Part shown: positions 55,829 through 64,000 of the stretch, piece by piece
Layout: each line of letters opens with the position of its first letter
Position numbering within the stretch: the stretch's first letter is position 1
NCBI RefSeq assembly: GCF_000344785.1
Contig: NC_020506.1
Coordinates: forward strand, 1,364,001-1,428,000
Direction: 5' to 3'
DNA: 64,000 bases
From: Corynebacterium callunae DSM 20147
GTDB taxonomy: Bacteria; Actinomycetota; Actinomycetes; Mycobacteriales; Mycobacteriaceae
The notes under the pieces: model-generated
Told to the model about the DNA's origin: nothing
Databases searched by the model: none
What the model saw: the letters and a program-made list of their open reading frames with translations, nothing else
Made by a program: the position numbers and the translations under genes

Positions 55829-55834
55829 TAGAGT
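55829..55834 (+). promoter_or_regulatory. -10 box of the ABC exporter operon
   Basis: TAGAGT lies 8 bp before GTG 55843, a leaderless arrangement. Confidence 0.45.
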
Positions 55835-55842
55835 TCAACCTT

Positions 55843-57420
55843 GTGTCTATACCTTCCACCGCTCCCAGCACTGGGAGCATCATTGATTATTCCGCTTTAC
55901 CGGGGCCCGGCGCGCAACCTTCAAAAATGCCTGCTCTGGATGCTAAGATGTGGACTCTTAAAGTAGCTTTGGGCCAACGCCCATGGAGTTTTATTGCTTC
56001 CATTGGCATGGCAATTTCATTTATTTGTAATGGCTTAACCCCAGTAGTGGTGGGTCGCGCTGTAGACGAGGCAATCGCTAACTCTGACTTAATGAAGTTG
56101 GGCTGGTGGATCGCCATACTGGCGGGACTTTTTGTGCTGGCTATCGCAGTGAACTGGATTGCCCGCTATATGATGGTGCGTTCCCAACAGCTGTTGAGCC
56201 ATGATCTGCGCACGATGGTCACTGATCGCATTCAAGATCCACGCGGTTTGGCTGGCCGCGAGCGCACTGCTGGCGGACTGTTATCTATTGCTTCTTCGGA
56301 TACTCAAAGAGTGGGCGATATTGTCATGATGACGGTATTCCCCGTAGCGGAGATCGCATCGGTGATTTATAGCGCGGGCATGATGTTTGCTATCAATCCT
56401 TGGTTGGGGTTGGCGGTTTTAGTAGGCGGACCATTATTGGTGGTTATTGCTTTGCAGGTGTCCAAGCCTTTGCAAAAGCGCTCCGGTGCACGTCAACAGG
56501 CAGTGGCCCAGGCTGCAGCTACGGCCACCGATGTGGTGCAGGGCCTGCGCATTCTTAAAGGCCTCGGCGCGATAGTCACGGTACGGGGGCGTTATGCGGA
56601 AGTCTCAAGCCTGGCTTATCACAAGACTATTTATGCCAATGCTGCCGAGGCGCGGCTAAATGGAATCACCGAGGCAGTGGGTGCCATTTTTGTGGCAGCG
56701 CTGGGGTTAGCTGCAGGTATTTTGGCCTTAAACGGTGGCATGAGCGTAGGAGATCTCATTACGGTCGTGGGCCTTACACAATTTTTGATTGTTCCCATGA
56801 CCATGTTGGGCCGTAACTTGGCATCGCGTTGGGCATCGGCTGAAGCCTCCGCAAAACGCATCCGCGAGGTGCTCGGTGCAGATTTTGAGCGCAGCTCAGA
56901 GCTTGATGAAGCTAAAACCCAGGCGCTTATCGACGCACTCCCATCAGGTCTCACGGTAGTGCGCTCGGCAGGGGACCACCGCGAGCTGGTGGCACTATTG
57001 GAATCTTTGCCGCGAAATCGAGTTATTGTGGCGCCGCATGCGGCCGATCTTTTTGATGGCACAGTTAGTTACAATGTATTCCCCGATAAGGACATTGCCG
57101 CACAAGCTATTGACGTTGCCTCCTGTACAGACATTCCAGGTGGTGGGGATAAGCGGGTAGGCGAGGGTGGCCGATTACTTTCTGGTGGTCAACGCCAACG
57201 AGTAGCGCTAGCCAGGGCAATTGCCTTTGATCCCGAGGTGTTGGTTTTGCAAGATCCCACCACGGCGGTGGACTCGGTAACTGAGCAAAATATTGCCGAA
57301 CAGGTTGCAGAATTTAGAGCCGGAAAGATCACCTTAGTTTTTAGCAACGCCCCAGCTTGGAGCGCAGTTGCTAACGCACACAAAGAGGCCAATGAGTTGG
57401 AGCAGGTGCTAAAAGCATGA
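55843..57420 (+). CDS. ABC exporter half-transporter with degenerate ATPase (subunit 1)
   Basis: 525 residues. Six predicted membrane helices (about 45-320) form an ABC type I exporter domain. The nucleotide-binding domain is shortened. Where Walker A should be is GLTVVRSAGDHRELVALL (about 370-387), with no GxxGxGKS/T. Walker B reads VLVLQDPTTAVD, so Asp-Glu is Gln-Asp. No switch His is seen (LVFSNAPAW). The signature LLSGGQRQRVALARA (about 446) is intact. So it can only supply the signature to a partner. The partner is the next gene, overlapping by ATGA. Substrate unknown. Confidence 0.9.
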   Translation: MSIPSTAPSTGSIIDYSALPGPGAQPSKMPALDAKMWTLKVALGQRPWSFIASIGMAISFICNGLTPVVVGRAVDEAIANSDLMKLGWWIAILAGLFVLAIAVNWIARYMMVRSQQLLSHDLRTMVTDRIQDPRGLAGRERTAGGLLSIASSDTQRVGDIVMMTVFPVAEIASVIYSAGMMFAINPWLGLAVLVGGPLLVVIALQVSKPLQKRSGARQQAVAQAAATATDVVQGLRILKGLGAIVTVRGRYAEVSSLAYHKTIYANAAEARLNGITEAVGAIFVAALGLAAGILALNGGMSVGDLITVVGLTQFLIVPMTMLGRNLASRWASAEASAKRIREVLGADFERSSELDEAKTQALIDALPSGLTVVRSAGDHRELVALLESLPRNRVIVAPHAADLFDGTVSYNVFPDKDIAAQAIDVASCTDIPGGGDKRVGEGGRLLSGGQRQRVALARAIAFDPEVLVLQDPTTAVDSVTEQNIAEQVAEFRAGKITLVFSNAPAWSAVANAHKEANELEQVLKA

Positions 57421-59213
57421 GTTTTTCGTCGAAAAGCACGCCCTTAAAGGCGGATACCACGCTGCGGTTCCCGCTAGCCACCCTGCCCCAGGTGCGCCAG
57501 GAAGTGGCGCGGCAGTTGAAGCGGATTCGCCATGCTCGCTGGTGGTTTTTATTATCGATGCTATTGCTGAGCGCTGGCGCCTATGCCTCGGTGATGGTGC
57601 CGCAGCTGCTGGGACGAATTGTGGATGTGGTGAATCGAGGCGGTGCCGTTGCAGAACTTCTGCACATTGGTATGTGGCTGGTGCTCGTCGCAATTGTTGG
57701 TGCCTTATTAAGCGCTAGTGGTTTTTATCTGGTGGCCCGAATTTCTGAACGTGTTATTGCCAATCTCCGTGAAGATATGGTGGGAACTGCGCTGGGGTTG
57801 CCCACGCACCGGGTGGAAGATGCCGGCGCCGGTGATCTGGTAAGCCGCTCAACAGATGATATTGCGGAGCTATCTTCGGCGGTGACAGAAACCGTACCGA
57901 TCCTTAGCACCTCATTGTTTACGATTCTCGCAACGACCATTGCACTGCTGAGTTTGGACTGGCAATTTTTGCTCATCCCAGTTGTGGTGACACCGGTGTA
58001 TTTCCTGGCTGCGCGCCATTATTTAAGTAAAGCTCCACAACGTTATGCCGATGAGCGTGCGGCCATGGCAGAGCGTGCCCGTCGGGTACTGGAGGCTATT
58101 CGTGGCCGGGCCACAGTACGTGCTTTTTCCATGGAGCAGACCGTGCATCAAAATATTTCTAATGCCTCCTGGAGTGTGGTGGTTAAGGGTATTCGGGCAC
58201 GAACTACCATGCTGATTCTTAATACGTGGATGCTGCTTGCAGAGTTTTTGATGCTCACCGGCGCTCTGGCAGTGGGTTTTCACCTGGTTTCAAGTGATGC
58301 ATTGACCGTGGGTGCAGTTACCGGCGCGGTGCTCATGATTATTCGATTGCGCGGACCGATGAATATGTTTATGCGTGTTTTGGATACTGTGCAATCTGGT
58401 TATGCCTCATTGGCGCGAATCGTTGGCGTGGTGGCTGATCCGCCGCAGCCTATCCCCGATAGTGGTGCGGCAGCCCCACAAGGCCGGGTGGAATTGCGCA
58501 ATGTGAGTTTCAGTTATGGTGATTCCTGGGCAGTCCATGACATCAATATCACTATCAACCCTGGTGAAACTGTTGCTATGGTCGGCGCCTCGGGCGCCGG
58601 CAAAACCACCGTGGCAGCGTTGCTTGCAGGTTTGCGCGTTCCCGACCACGGTGAGGTGCTTGTCGACGACTACCCGGTTTCTCAATTATCCGATCGCGAA
58701 AGAATCGCTCGCTTGGCGATGGTGAGCCAGGAGGTCCATGTATTTTCTGGAACCCTGCGTCAAGATATGACTTTGGCAAAACCTGAAGCTAGCGATGCTG
58801 AGTTGATTGCTGCATTGGAGCAGGTGCAAGCAGGTGAGTGGTTTGCACAGCTTCCCGCAGGATTAGACACCGTGGTGGGTGCGCGTGGCATTCAATTAGA
58901 ACCAGTTATTGCCCAGCAATTAGCCCTGGCACGAGTGCTGCTGCTGGATCCAGCGATTGTGATTATGGATGAAGCTACTGCAGAGGCCGGTTCTGCAGGT
59001 GCTGGAGCCTTGGAATTGGCTGCCGATGAAGTAACCCGAGATCGTTCTGCTTTGGTGGTGGCGCATCGCTTGGACCAAGCAGCGCGTGCTGACCAAATTT
59101 TGGTGATGGATAAAGGCCAGGTTGTCGAATGTGGTACCCACGAGAATTTACTGGCAGAGGGCGGGATTTATCACCGCCTGTGGTCAGCATGGCGTAAAGG
59201 CCGGGGAGATTAG
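57417..59213 (+). CDS. ABC exporter half-transporter with active Walker motifs (subunit 2)
   Basis: 598 residues. Membrane domain about 30-330, ATPase about 360-595. Walker A GASGAGKTT (390-398), Walker B VIMDEAT (about 517-523) and the switch His in VVAHRLDQ are intact. In place of LSGGQ it has GIQLEPVIAQQLALAR (about 491), so its signature is lost. It complements subunit 1: together they should form one working ATP site and one dead site. Heterodimeric exporter, substrate unknown (lipid, peptide or drug). Confidence 0.92.
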   Translation: MSFSSKSTPLKADTTLRFPLATLPQVRQEVARQLKRIRHARWWFLLSMLLLSAGAYASVMVPQLLGRIVDVVNRGGAVAELLHIGMWLVLVAIVGALLSASGFYLVARISERVIANLREDMVGTALGLPTHRVEDAGAGDLVSRSTDDIAELSSAVTETVPILSTSLFTILATTIALLSLDWQFLLIPVVVTPVYFLAARHYLSKAPQRYADERAAMAERARRVLEAIRGRATVRAFSMEQTVHQNISNASWSVVVKGIRARTTMLILNTWMLLAEFLMLTGALAVGFHLVSSDALTVGAVTGAVLMIIRLRGPMNMFMRVLDTVQSGYASLARIVGVVADPPQPIPDSGAAAPQGRVELRNVSFSYGDSWAVHDINITINPGETVAMVGASGAGKTTVAALLAGLRVPDHGEVLVDDYPVSQLSDRERIARLAMVSQEVHVFSGTLRQDMTLAKPEASDAELIAALEQVQAGEWFAQLPAGLDTVVGARGIQLEPVIAQQLALARVLLLDPAIVIMDEATAEAGSAGAGALELAADEVTRDRSALVVAHRLDQAARADQILVMDKGQVVECGTHENLLAEGGIYHRLWSAWRKGRGD

Positions 59214-59234
59214 GAAGTTTTTCTTCTCCAAGCA

Positions 59235-59264
59235 TTGACTGTTCAATGTATTGAACATTAATAT
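59235..59264 (+). promoter_or_regulatory. ZIP gene promoter with internal palindrome
   Basis: TTGACT (59235-59240), 18 bp, TAATAT (59259-59264), then 7 bp to ATG 59272. The spacer is almost filled by GTTCAATGTATTGAAC (59241-59256), GTTCAAT/ATTGAAC around GT. A regulator bound there would block or remodel the promoter. A metal-sensing regulator is inferred from the downstream gene. Confidence 0.65.
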
Positions 59265-59271
59265 TCACGCT

Positions 59272-60078
59272 ATGGAATTATCGTCTTTTGCAGTGGCCCT
59301 TGGCCTTACCCTTTTTGCCGGGTTAGCAACCGGCATCGGTGGCCTCATTGCCATCTCACGCAAAACACCGGGAGAAAGATTTTTGGCTGGCTCCCTAGGT
59401 TTTTCCGTCGGTGTGATGCTTTATGTGTCCTTTGTTGAAATCTTCCCCAAGGCACGAGTGGAATTGATTTCCGTGTGGGGCGAACGAGGTGGCAGTTGGG
59501 CGACGGTGGGCGCTTTCTTTGGTGGCATTGCACTCATCGCGATTATTGACCGCTTAGTTCCCAGTGCCATCAACCCTCATGAGCCAGGCACAGTTGGCGG
59601 GGCAGTAGATGGTTATGAACGCCGCGCCCGCATGATGAAAATGGGAGTGTTGACCGCAATCGCCATTGCCATCCACAATTTCCCCGAAGGTTTCGCTACC
59701 TTCCTATCTGGGCTTTCCGATCCGACTGTTGCTATCCCAGTGGCCTTGGCAATCGCGATCCACAATATTCCCGAGGGAATCGCCGTCGCCGTACCTCTGC
59801 GTGAAGCCACGGGATCGCGAAAAAAGGCCCTGATGTGGTCCACCTTGTCTGGACTTGCAGAACCAGCCGGCGCACTCGTGGGCTATTTGATCCTGCTACC
59901 TTTTATGGGGCCTTCCACCTTAGGCCTGTGTTTTGCGGCAGTGGCTGGCATCATGGTCTTTATTAGCGTTGATGAACTGCTTCCCACCGCTATTTCAACC
60001 GGCAAGCACCACACTGCCATCTATGGCCTTTTAGCTGGTATGGCAGTGATGGCAATTAGCCTCTTGCTCTTTATTTAG
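59272..60078 (+). CDS. ZIP-family divalent metal transporter (ZupT-like)
   Basis: 268 residues from ATG 59272. The in-frame start 59251 lies inside the promoter. Eight predicted helices; metal-site motifs HNFPEGFATF and HNIPEGIAVAVPL in helices IV and V, as in ZupT/GufA-type ZIP proteins. It imports zinc or other divalent metals across the membrane. Likely leaderless, with a palindromic operator in its promoter. It converges with the antiporter gene (13 bp between stops). Confidence 0.92.
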   Translation: MELSSFAVALGLTLFAGLATGIGGLIAISRKTPGERFLAGSLGFSVGVMLYVSFVEIFPKARVELISVWGERGGSWATVGAFFGGIALIAIIDRLVPSAINPHEPGTVGGAVDGYERRARMMKMGVLTAIAIAIHNFPEGFATFLSGLSDPTVAIPVALAIAIHNIPEGIAVAVPLREATGSRKKALMWSTLSGLAEPAGALVGYLILLPFMGPSTLGLCFAAVAGIMVFISVDELLPTAISTGKHHTAIYGLLAGMAVMAISLLLFI

Positions 60079-60091
60079 TGGCTTGTGTGTG

Positions 60092-61645
60092 CTAGCGTTG
60101 TGCCGCCATGAGCATACGGTCTACTACTGAAAGCACCTCATCCACATAAGCCGGGTTGATGCCCCGTTCCCGGCGCGCTTGCAGGAGCTCTGCCTGAGCT
60201 GCATGAAGTGCCTCAATTCGCGCAAGCCTAGCCTTTTTGCGCATTTTGGAGAGATCTTCAATAGTTTCTTCTTCAGCCGCGAATTCCTGCGCAATCCAGC
60301 CCTTAATGGAAGCGATTTGTTCATCCGCCAATTCACTATGCGTCAGCAGGTGTTTGGCAGCAGCCTTCTTGGCGCGATGGGTGAGAACTTCAATGCTTTT
60401 ATCACCAGCAGCATCCGGACCCTTATCCAAATTAAGCTTGCCCACTAGCCAAGGCAAGGTTAGGCCTGGTCCCACCATGGTGAGCAACAAAACCACGAGG
60501 GCAATAATTTGGAGTTCATGGTGATAAGGGAAAACATTTGCCGGAATAGAAAGCACCAAAGCTAGGGTGACTAAACCACGCATACCGGCCCATGTCATCA
60601 ACAGCGCTTCCTGTAGCCGCAATGGCGCGCGCAAAACACTCTCGGCAACGCCCTTATGGGCAATGACCTTTCGGTTCTGCTTGTAGTTGAAGAACATCCA
60701 GGCTCCGCGCACCACAATGGCAACGATGGAGAGCACGATTCCCACCCATACTGCATGCCAGAGTTCGGATCCGACCTGATCAATAGCAGCGCGGACATTT
60801 AGCCCGATTAGTCCAAAGGCCACACCCGTAAAGAGAATTTCTACCGTGCCCCAAAATGCCTGGCCAGACAATCTATCCTCGGCACCAATTGCAGCGCGAG
60901 AATTCAGCTCCACCGCAGCAATCACAATGGCAATAACACCGGAACCGCCAATCTCTTCTGCTCCTGCATAAATAGCAAAGGGCAATACCCAGGTGAGTGC
61001 ATTGCGCGCCCCAATAGAGCTCACGTGATCGCTAAACCACGCAGCTACTCGGCCCACAATAAGGCCCAAAATGACCGCTGCAAAACAAGACCATAAGAAC
61101 TCCAGAACACCTGTCGTCCAGGAGAGTTCTTCACCTGCGACCAATGCCACGAGCGCAACGTGGAAAGTAACGATACTGGCTGCATCATTAAAAAGGCCTT
61201 CGGTCTGCAAGGTGGTGGTAATACGTTTGGGAATTCCCGCTGGCTCAGCAACTGCATCCACTGCAACAGGATCTGGTGGGGCGATAGCTGCGGCCAAAAT
61301 AATAGCTCCAGCGATGCCGATTCCAGGAAGCAACAATAGTGTTACTCCAGTCAAAGCAGCGATGGTGATAAACACCAATACCACTGACATGGAAATGATG
61401 GTGGATACCTGGGACTTGATCAACGCCCAGGATGACTTGCGAGCCAGTGCCCACAACAGCGGTGGAATGAAGATGGGCAAAATAAGATCTGCCGGGATAT
61501 CAATTTGTGGCAAAAACGGCAGTAGCGCACCGCCAGCAGCCACAATTGTCATAAGCGCAGGCCAGGGGAGTCCGGTGCGATCGCCAACGGCCACCACCGC
61601 AACGGTGGCCAACAGCAGACTGATGAGCATGAACAAGATCGTCAT
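60092..61645 (-). CDS. Na+/H+ antiporter, CPA1 (NhaP-type)
   Basis: 517 residues. About 12 hydrophobic helices to near residue 400, then a cytoplasmic tail (about 405-517) rich in Lys/Glu/Ala with helical content. AAIAPPDPVAVDAVAEPAG and LFNDAASIVTFHVAL are the conserved transport-site segments of the NhaP/CPA1 group (Asp residues). It exchanges sodium (or potassium) for protons in pH and salt homeostasis. Divergent from the next gene with 195 bp between. Confidence 0.9.
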   Translation of the reverse strand: MTILFMLISLLLATVAVVAVGDRTGLPWPALMTIVAAGGALLPFLPQIDIPADLILPIFIPPLLWALARKSSWALIKSQVSTIISMSVVLVFITIAALTGVTLLLLPGIGIAGAIILAAAIAPPDPVAVDAVAEPAGIPKRITTTLQTEGLFNDAASIVTFHVALVALVAGEELSWTTGVLEFLWSCFAAVILGLIVGRVAAWFSDHVSSIGARNALTWVLPFAIYAGAEEIGGSGVIAIVIAAVELNSRAAIGAEDRLSGQAFWGTVEILFTGVAFGLIGLNVRAAIDQVGSELWHAVWVGIVLSIVAIVVRGAWMFFNYKQNRKVIAHKGVAESVLRAPLRLQEALLMTWAGMRGLVTLALVLSIPANVFPYHHELQIIALVVLLLTMVGPGLTLPWLVGKLNLDKGPDAAGDKSIEVLTHRAKKAAAKHLLTHSELADEQIASIKGWIAQEFAAEEETIEDLSKMRKKARLARIEALHAAQAELLQARRERGINPAYVDEVLSVVDRMLMAAQR

Positions 61646-61840
61646 GGAAGTCTTTTCTATTGAGTTTCTCTAATGTGTTAAACCATTTTGCATCCAAGAA
61701 ACTTATATTTGTGGCAACAACAACGAAGAACTCAAAATTTTTCAGAAAACTTTCAGAATTTAGGTGGGTTTAGACTAAAAACTGCACTATCTCACTCGAT
61801 CAGTTTTATGGCATGGGTTTAGCCCTAAAAGAAAAGGACT

Positions 61841-62821
61841 TTGAAGGATTTGCCACAACTTATTCAATGGTGGACCAAGCATCAGATTCTCCTTTATCTC
61901 GGCGCTCTGCTCTTGGGTGGCCTGTTTGGTCTCGGATTTCCAGCAGCTGCACCTAGTATTGAACACCTCATTAATCCGGTCCTCATGGTGCTGCTTTATG
62001 CCACTTTTCTGGCGGTACCTCTGACCAAGTTGAGTAATGCTTGGCGCGATCTTCAATTTCTGGGCGGCTTGCTGACTTTAAACTTCCTCATTGTCCCGGT
62101 CATAGTCTTTGCCCTCTCACGCTTGGTAGCCAATGAGGAGGCACTGCTGGTGGGAGTGCTATTGGTGTTGTTAGCACCCTGCATTGACTATGTCATTGTG
62201 TTTTCTGGGGTGGCAGGAGCGGCAAACGAAAAACTCCTGGCAGCTACTCCAGTACTCATGCTTGTGCAAATGCTGCTGTTGCCGGTGTATCTGCGGCTTT
62301 TTGTTGGCCCTGAACTATTAGCAGCTATTAATTTGGCTCCCTTTGTTGAGGCGTTCCTTCTGCTTATTGTGGTGCCTTTGGCGGCTGCACTAATTACCCA
62401 GTTTTTGGCGCAGCGTGTAACTACAGCTCAGCGCCTTATGGACTTCATGGATGCTGTGATGGTGCCATTGATGATGTTGACCCTGGCAGTAGTGGTGGCC
62501 TCTCAAATTTCGGCAGTGAGCTCTGAGGTGAGAGTCCTATTAAACGTTATTCCGATTTACGTGGCCTTTTTAGTGATAATGGTACCGGTGGGAATGATCG
62601 TGTCTAAAGCCGCTGGCCAAGATGTGCCATCCACCCGCGCAATGGTGTTTTCTGGAGCAACCCGAAACTCCTTGGTGGTGTTACCGCTGGCCTTGGCGTT
62701 GCCTGAAGAACTATCGCTAGCTGCAATTGTGGTGGTAACTCAAACTCTGGTGGAACTCGTGGGCATGGTTATGTATGTCCGAATAATTCCGCAGGCCACT
62801 AAGGATAAAAAGCCAGCTTAG
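61841..62821 (+). CDS. ACR3/bile-acid-symporter-family transporter (arsenite efflux-like)
   Basis: 326 residues, ten predicted helices. The SBF fold contains LLAPCIDYVIVFSGVAGA, with a Cys in helix IV as in ACR3-type arsenite carriers, and SGATRNSLVVLPLALALPEE near the C-terminus. TTG start at 61841 with AAAAGGA 3-9 bp upstream. No arsR or arsC is nearby, so the arsenite function is uncertain; another anion is possible. A terminator overlaps the stop. Confidence 0.82.
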   Translation: MKDLPQLIQWWTKHQILLYLGALLLGGLFGLGFPAAAPSIEHLINPVLMVLLYATFLAVPLTKLSNAWRDLQFLGGLLTLNFLIVPVIVFALSRLVANEEALLVGVLLVLLAPCIDYVIVFSGVAGAANEKLLAATPVLMLVQMLLLPVYLRLFVGPELLAAINLAPFVEAFLLLIVVPLAAALITQFLAQRVTTAQRLMDFMDAVMVPLMMLTLAVVVASQISAVSSEVRVLLNVIPIYVAFLVIMVPVGMIVSKAAGQDVPSTRAMVFSGATRNSLVVLPLALALPEELSLAAIVVVTQTLVELVGMVMYVRIIPQATKDKKPA

Positions 62822-62853
62822 AGAGAATTTAATCCCTCTAAGCTGGCTTTTTG
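62807..62853. terminator. Terminator of the ACR3-like gene
   Basis: AAAAGCCAGCTTAGAG pairs perfectly with CTCTAAGCTGGCTTTT (16 bp). The stop codon lies in the ascending arm. The A and T ends allow it to work also for the tRNA on the other strand. Confidence 0.92.
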
Positions 62854-62863
62854 TTTAAATTTG

Positions 62864-62937
62864 TCGGACCGACAGGATTTGAACCTGCGACCCCTACACC
62901 CCCAGTGTAGTGCGCTACCAAACTGCGCCACGGTCCG
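62864..62937 (-). tRNA. tRNA-Pro (anticodon GGG)
   Basis: 74 nt. Acceptor stem CGGACCG/CGGTCCG with discriminator A, D arm GCGC...GCGC, anticodon stem CTACA/TGTAG with loop CTGGGGG giving anticodon GGG, T arm GCAGG-TTCAAAT-CCTGT. CCA is not encoded. It reads CCC and CCU proline codons. Confidence 0.96.
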
Positions 62938-63036
62938 CCGTTGCCATCAAAACCAGGGGTCAATCGGCAACGAGAATAGGTTACATCAGTGTGATCTTTA
63001 AAGAGAAATCCGCTGGTCATAACCACGATTCAGGAG

Positions 63037-63426
63037 CTACTCAACCTCACCCGCAGAATAAACCCACCGGCCATTTACCTTGCGGAAGGTGGAATCTTCC
63101 TCCTGAATACCAGAGGCTATTCCTTTATAAAATGCCTGGAATTTCACACGACCAAAGTCATCAAAAATTCCACCTTGGGATGTTTCGAGGACGTCCAGTC
63201 GGTAGAACTTAATGCCCAGATCTAGTTCCAAGGTTGCAGGCCTGGTGTCTGGATCCCAGGTATCCAAAAGATATTGCTGATCTCCAACGGCAAAAGCACT
63301 AAAGCGAGAGCGCATTAGGTCTTCTGCAGTGGGCGCGGTCTGTGCACCTGAGTGGAAACGGTAACAGCATTCGCCATAAGTTAGGCCAGTGCCACAGGGA
63401 CAGCGTTTGTCTAGCTCAAAGCTCAT
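63037..63426 (-). CDS. YchJ-like SEC-C motif protein (UPF0225)
   Basis: 129 residues. An N-terminal SEC-C zinc motif, CPCGTGLTYGECCYRFH (Cys9, Cys11, Cys20, Cys21/His25), is followed by the YchJ-type NTF2-like domain (DLMRSRFSAFAVGDQQYLLD, HPDTRP-like WDPDTRPATLELD, VKFQAFYK). Function unknown; SEC-C motifs bind zinc and often SecB or ribosome-linked partners. It starts directly after the stop of the OsmC-fusion gene (TAAATG), so the two are likely cotranscribed. Confidence 0.9.
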   Translation of the reverse strand: MSFELDKRCPCGTGLTYGECCYRFHSGAQTAPTAEDLMRSRFSAFAVGDQQYLLDTWDPDTRPATLELDLGIKFYRLDVLETSQGGIFDDFGRVKFQAFYKGIASGIQEEDSTFRKVNGRWVYSAGEVE

Positions 63427-64000
63427 TTAGCGGGCCTCATCTTCAATAATGACGCCCTTGGAAAGCAAACGCTCCAAGTCGGAAGTTCCAGCAGCAGCAA
63501 GTAGCTCGTGGTGCTCATCTGCAGAAAGCTCGCCACTCAGTGAAATTTGCCGGCGTAATCTAATCTGGCCTTCGTCTTCACCAACAACCCGAGAAATAAC
63601 TACCTCAACATCATCCAAGGACTTGATACGGGCATTCTTGGCAGCCTCGCGAATGCTTTGAGAAGTAGCCGCAGCAAGCGCTGACACCAACAAAGACGTC
63701 GGGGTATAGCCCAGGTTCTTGCCACCTTGGCTCTTTTCACGGTCGGTAATAAAGGTATGACGGCCAGTTCGGACCGCATCGCCAAACTTGCTTGCCTTAA
63801 TTGATTTGGCCTGGGCTACACCTTCCGGCAGCTCAAGTTCCCTTGATTCCGCATTAAGCGGATCCAAATAAGGCTCAACCCAGGTACGGATAATCTGAGC
63901 TGCTCTTTGAGCAGTGCCATCCTTGGTCAAAAGGTGGTCAGCTTTATCCAAAGCCACCAAAGACTTGGGGTATCGGGTAAGACGGAAGATGAGCTGAGCA
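63427..64000 (-). CDS. Alpha/beta-hydrolase-OsmC fusion protein, C-terminal part
   Basis: The frame is open through the right edge of the window, so the N-terminus is missing. The visible 190 residues start with AQLIFRLTRYPKSLVALDKA then DHLL, the end of an alpha/beta hydrolase with its catalytic His. An OsmC-like domain follows (TGRHTFITDREKSQGGKNLG, YTPTSLLVSALAAATSQSIR, IRLRRQISLSGELSADEHHE). OsmC enzymes reduce organic peroxides through two cysteines, but this part has no cysteine at all. So peroxidase activity is unlikely. Confidence 0.85.
   Translation of the reverse strand, partial: AQLIFRLTRYPKSLVALDKADHLLTKDGTAQRAAQIIRTWVEPYLDPLNAESRELELPEGVAQAKSIKASKFGDAVRTGRHTFITDREKSQGGKNLGYTPTSLLVSALAAATSQSIREAAKNARIKSLDDVEVVISRVVGEDEGQIRLRRQISLSGELSADEHHELLAAAGTSDLERLLSKGVIIEDEAR

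Noticed and set aside
59251..59271. ATG 59251 as start of the ZIP gene
   Set aside because: It lies between the -35 and -10 of the apparent promoter, before the transcript would begin.
62807..62940. tRNA-Pro as an integration site of a genomic island
   Set aside because: No partial tRNA repeat or integrase is present within the window; flanks are ordinary genes.

Overview
The window is a stretch of chromosome from a Corynebacterium species close to C. glutamicum. The evidence is the gene order (uvrA, infC-rpmI-rplT, ugpAEBC, pheST, argCJBDFR-GH, tyrS, rrn, tlyA-ppnK-recN-steAB-pyrG-nudix-xerD-parA-scpA ... scpB-rluB-cmk-der), actinobacterial rRNA and rrn leader motifs, corynebacterial -10 boxes and many apparently leaderless genes. 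The right half also follows the Mycobacterium tuberculosis order Rv1689-Rv1713. I see no insertion sequence, prophage, integron or CRISPR array. Nearly everything is vertically inherited core genome.

Layout: 1-5.4 kb holds a partial MBL-fold hydrolase gene, uvrA with a LexA-type box, and a large membrane protein that overlaps uvrA tail to tail. 5.4-7 kb is the infC-rpmI-rplT operon. It has a structured leader with an intrinsic terminator, and infC starts at ATC. A YCII-like gene with a frameshift follows. 7.4-12.9 kb is ugpAEBC (glycerol-3-phosphate-type ABC importer) facing glpQ across a bidirectional terminator. 13-17.6 kb carries an RNA methyltransferase and pheST. 17.6-26.5 kb is the complete arginine pathway argCJBDFR plus argGH, with a palindromic operator overlapping the argC promoter. 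tyrS follows, then a complete 16S-23S-5S rrn operon (28.7-34.0 kb) without spacer tRNAs.

34-54.3 kb is a long co-oriented core block: an Arg/Asp/Gly-rich TPR protein, a HAD phosphatase, a 52-aa conserved ORF, tlyA, ppnK, recN (with a LexA-like box), steA-steB (cell separation), pyrG (with a leader terminator), an ADP-ribose-type Nudix hydrolase, xerD, a ParA-like ATPase, scpA, then a GNAT and a rhodanese separating scpA from scpB, and rluB-cmk-der. 54.3-64 kb is more accessory: a GyrI-like gene broken by an in-frame stop, a methyltransferase, a very asymmetric heterodimeric ABC exporter, a ZIP metal transporter with a palindrome inside its promoter, a Na+/H+ antiporter, an ACR3/SBF-type transporter, tRNA-Pro(GGG), a YchJ-like SEC-C protein and the end of an alpha/beta-hydrolase-OsmC fusion without cysteines.

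How the genes work together: arginine genes form one pathway from N-acetylglutamate to arginine with their repressor. uvrA and recN share LexA-type boxes (DNA damage). ugp and glpQ pair uptake with hydrolysis of glycerophosphodiesters. xerD, ParA-like, scpA/scpB, steA/steB and recN group chromosome segregation, cell separation and repair. I found no clear novel defence or mobile system. The most interesting observations are regulatory RNA and promoter architecture, two gene lesions, the ABC exporter with one composite ATP site apparently dead, and the low-complexity TPR protein beside the rRNA operon.
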